From DASTBU01 sp035711845 (GTDB lineage Bacteria > Acidobacteriota > Vicinamibacteria > Vicinamibacterales > 2-12-FULL-66-21): a stretch of DNA of 24,415 bases. Positions 24,276-24,415 of the stretch are shown here, piece after piece. A program made the translations under genes and the position numbers. Where the stretch lies: contig DASTBU010000051.1 of NCBI GenBank assembly GCA_035711845.1, positions 1-24,415 on the forward strand, given 5' to 3'. Under the pieces are notes generated by a model, which was given only the letters and a program-made list of their open reading frames with translations, was not told where the DNA came from and did not search any database. Positions within the stretch are counted from its first letter, which is position 1. The number at the start of each line of letters is the position of its first letter.

Positions 24276-24415
24276 GGGACTCGGGGCTCGGGGCTCGGGA
24301 CTCGGGGCTCGGGGCTCGGGGCTCGGGACTCGGGACTCGGGACTCGGGACTCGGGGCTCGGGGCTCGGGACTCGGGACTCGGGACTCGGGACTCGGGGCT
24401 CGGGGCTCGGGGCTC
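24276..24415. repeat. Heptamer tandem repeat (GGGACTC/GGGGCTC)n
   Basis: Exactly twenty contiguous 7-mers of the form GGGRCTC, with no indel and variation only at the fourth base. Reading that base 5' to 3' gives A G G A G G G A A A A G G A A A A G G G. The array starts 5 nt after the Omp85 stop codon and continues beyond the window. It contains no gene. Confidence 0.97.

Overview
The window is high-GC, densely coded DNA from a Gram-negative bacterium. It has an Omp85 outer-membrane protein, OmpA-type peptidoglycan binding, lipoprotein and Tat signals. Asp-box propeller proteins, DUF3500 proteins, Tat-exported xanthine-oxidase-family enzymes and many secreted VWA proteins suggest an acidobacterium, perhaps of the Vicinamibacteria type. 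That placement is inference from gene content; there is no rRNA or other phylogenetic marker here. No tRNA, rRNA, CRISPR array, transposase or phage gene was recognised.

Layout. 1-285: a 91-bp GC-rich tandem repeat decaying rightward. 288-3620 (minus): a membrane VWA protein followed, with stop and start codons touching, by a secreted legumain/caspase-like protein whose expected catalytic Cys is Ser. 3827-6652 (minus): a large secreted Asp-box (sortilin/VPS10-like) propeller ending in a perfect 8-bp hairpin. 6670-6900: heptamer repeats in inverted arms. 6944-8110 (minus): a DUF3500 protein.

8363-13544 (plus) is the most interesting block: a membrane-anchored coiled-coil protein, a Ycf46-like tandem AAA ATPase, a PspA/IM30 (ESCRT-III superfamily) protein, and an inner-membrane-anchored fusion of a periplasmic substrate-binding fold with an OmpA peptidoglycan-binding domain. 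The last two overlap by 4 nt. I propose that these four form an envelope-maintenance or membrane-remodelling module, with a PspA polymer, an AAA disassembly motor and a cell-wall or ligand sensor.

13551-13722: a second heptamer repeat field in inverted arms, running up to the start codon of a Tat-exported flavin amine oxidase (13723-15195), which overlaps a VWA lipoprotein gene (15192-15950). 15989-18504 (minus): a tight four-gene envelope/stress-type operon (RRRPALF-type membrane protein, holin-X-like protein, DUF3618 protein, unknown protein). 18791-21477 (minus): the two subunits of a Tat-exported molybdenum hydroxylase of the isoquinoline 1-oxidoreductase type. 21556-21975 (minus): the frameshifted C-terminal remnant of an S41/tricorn-like peptidase gene. 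22048-24270 (plus): an Omp85 barrel protein with one POTRA domain and an unusual N-terminal LolA-like region. 24276-24415: twenty heptamers GGGRCTC running off the window edge.

A thread through the window is that four separate intergenic repeats, each of different sequence, share a strict 7-bp period, and three of them have arms in inverted orientation.
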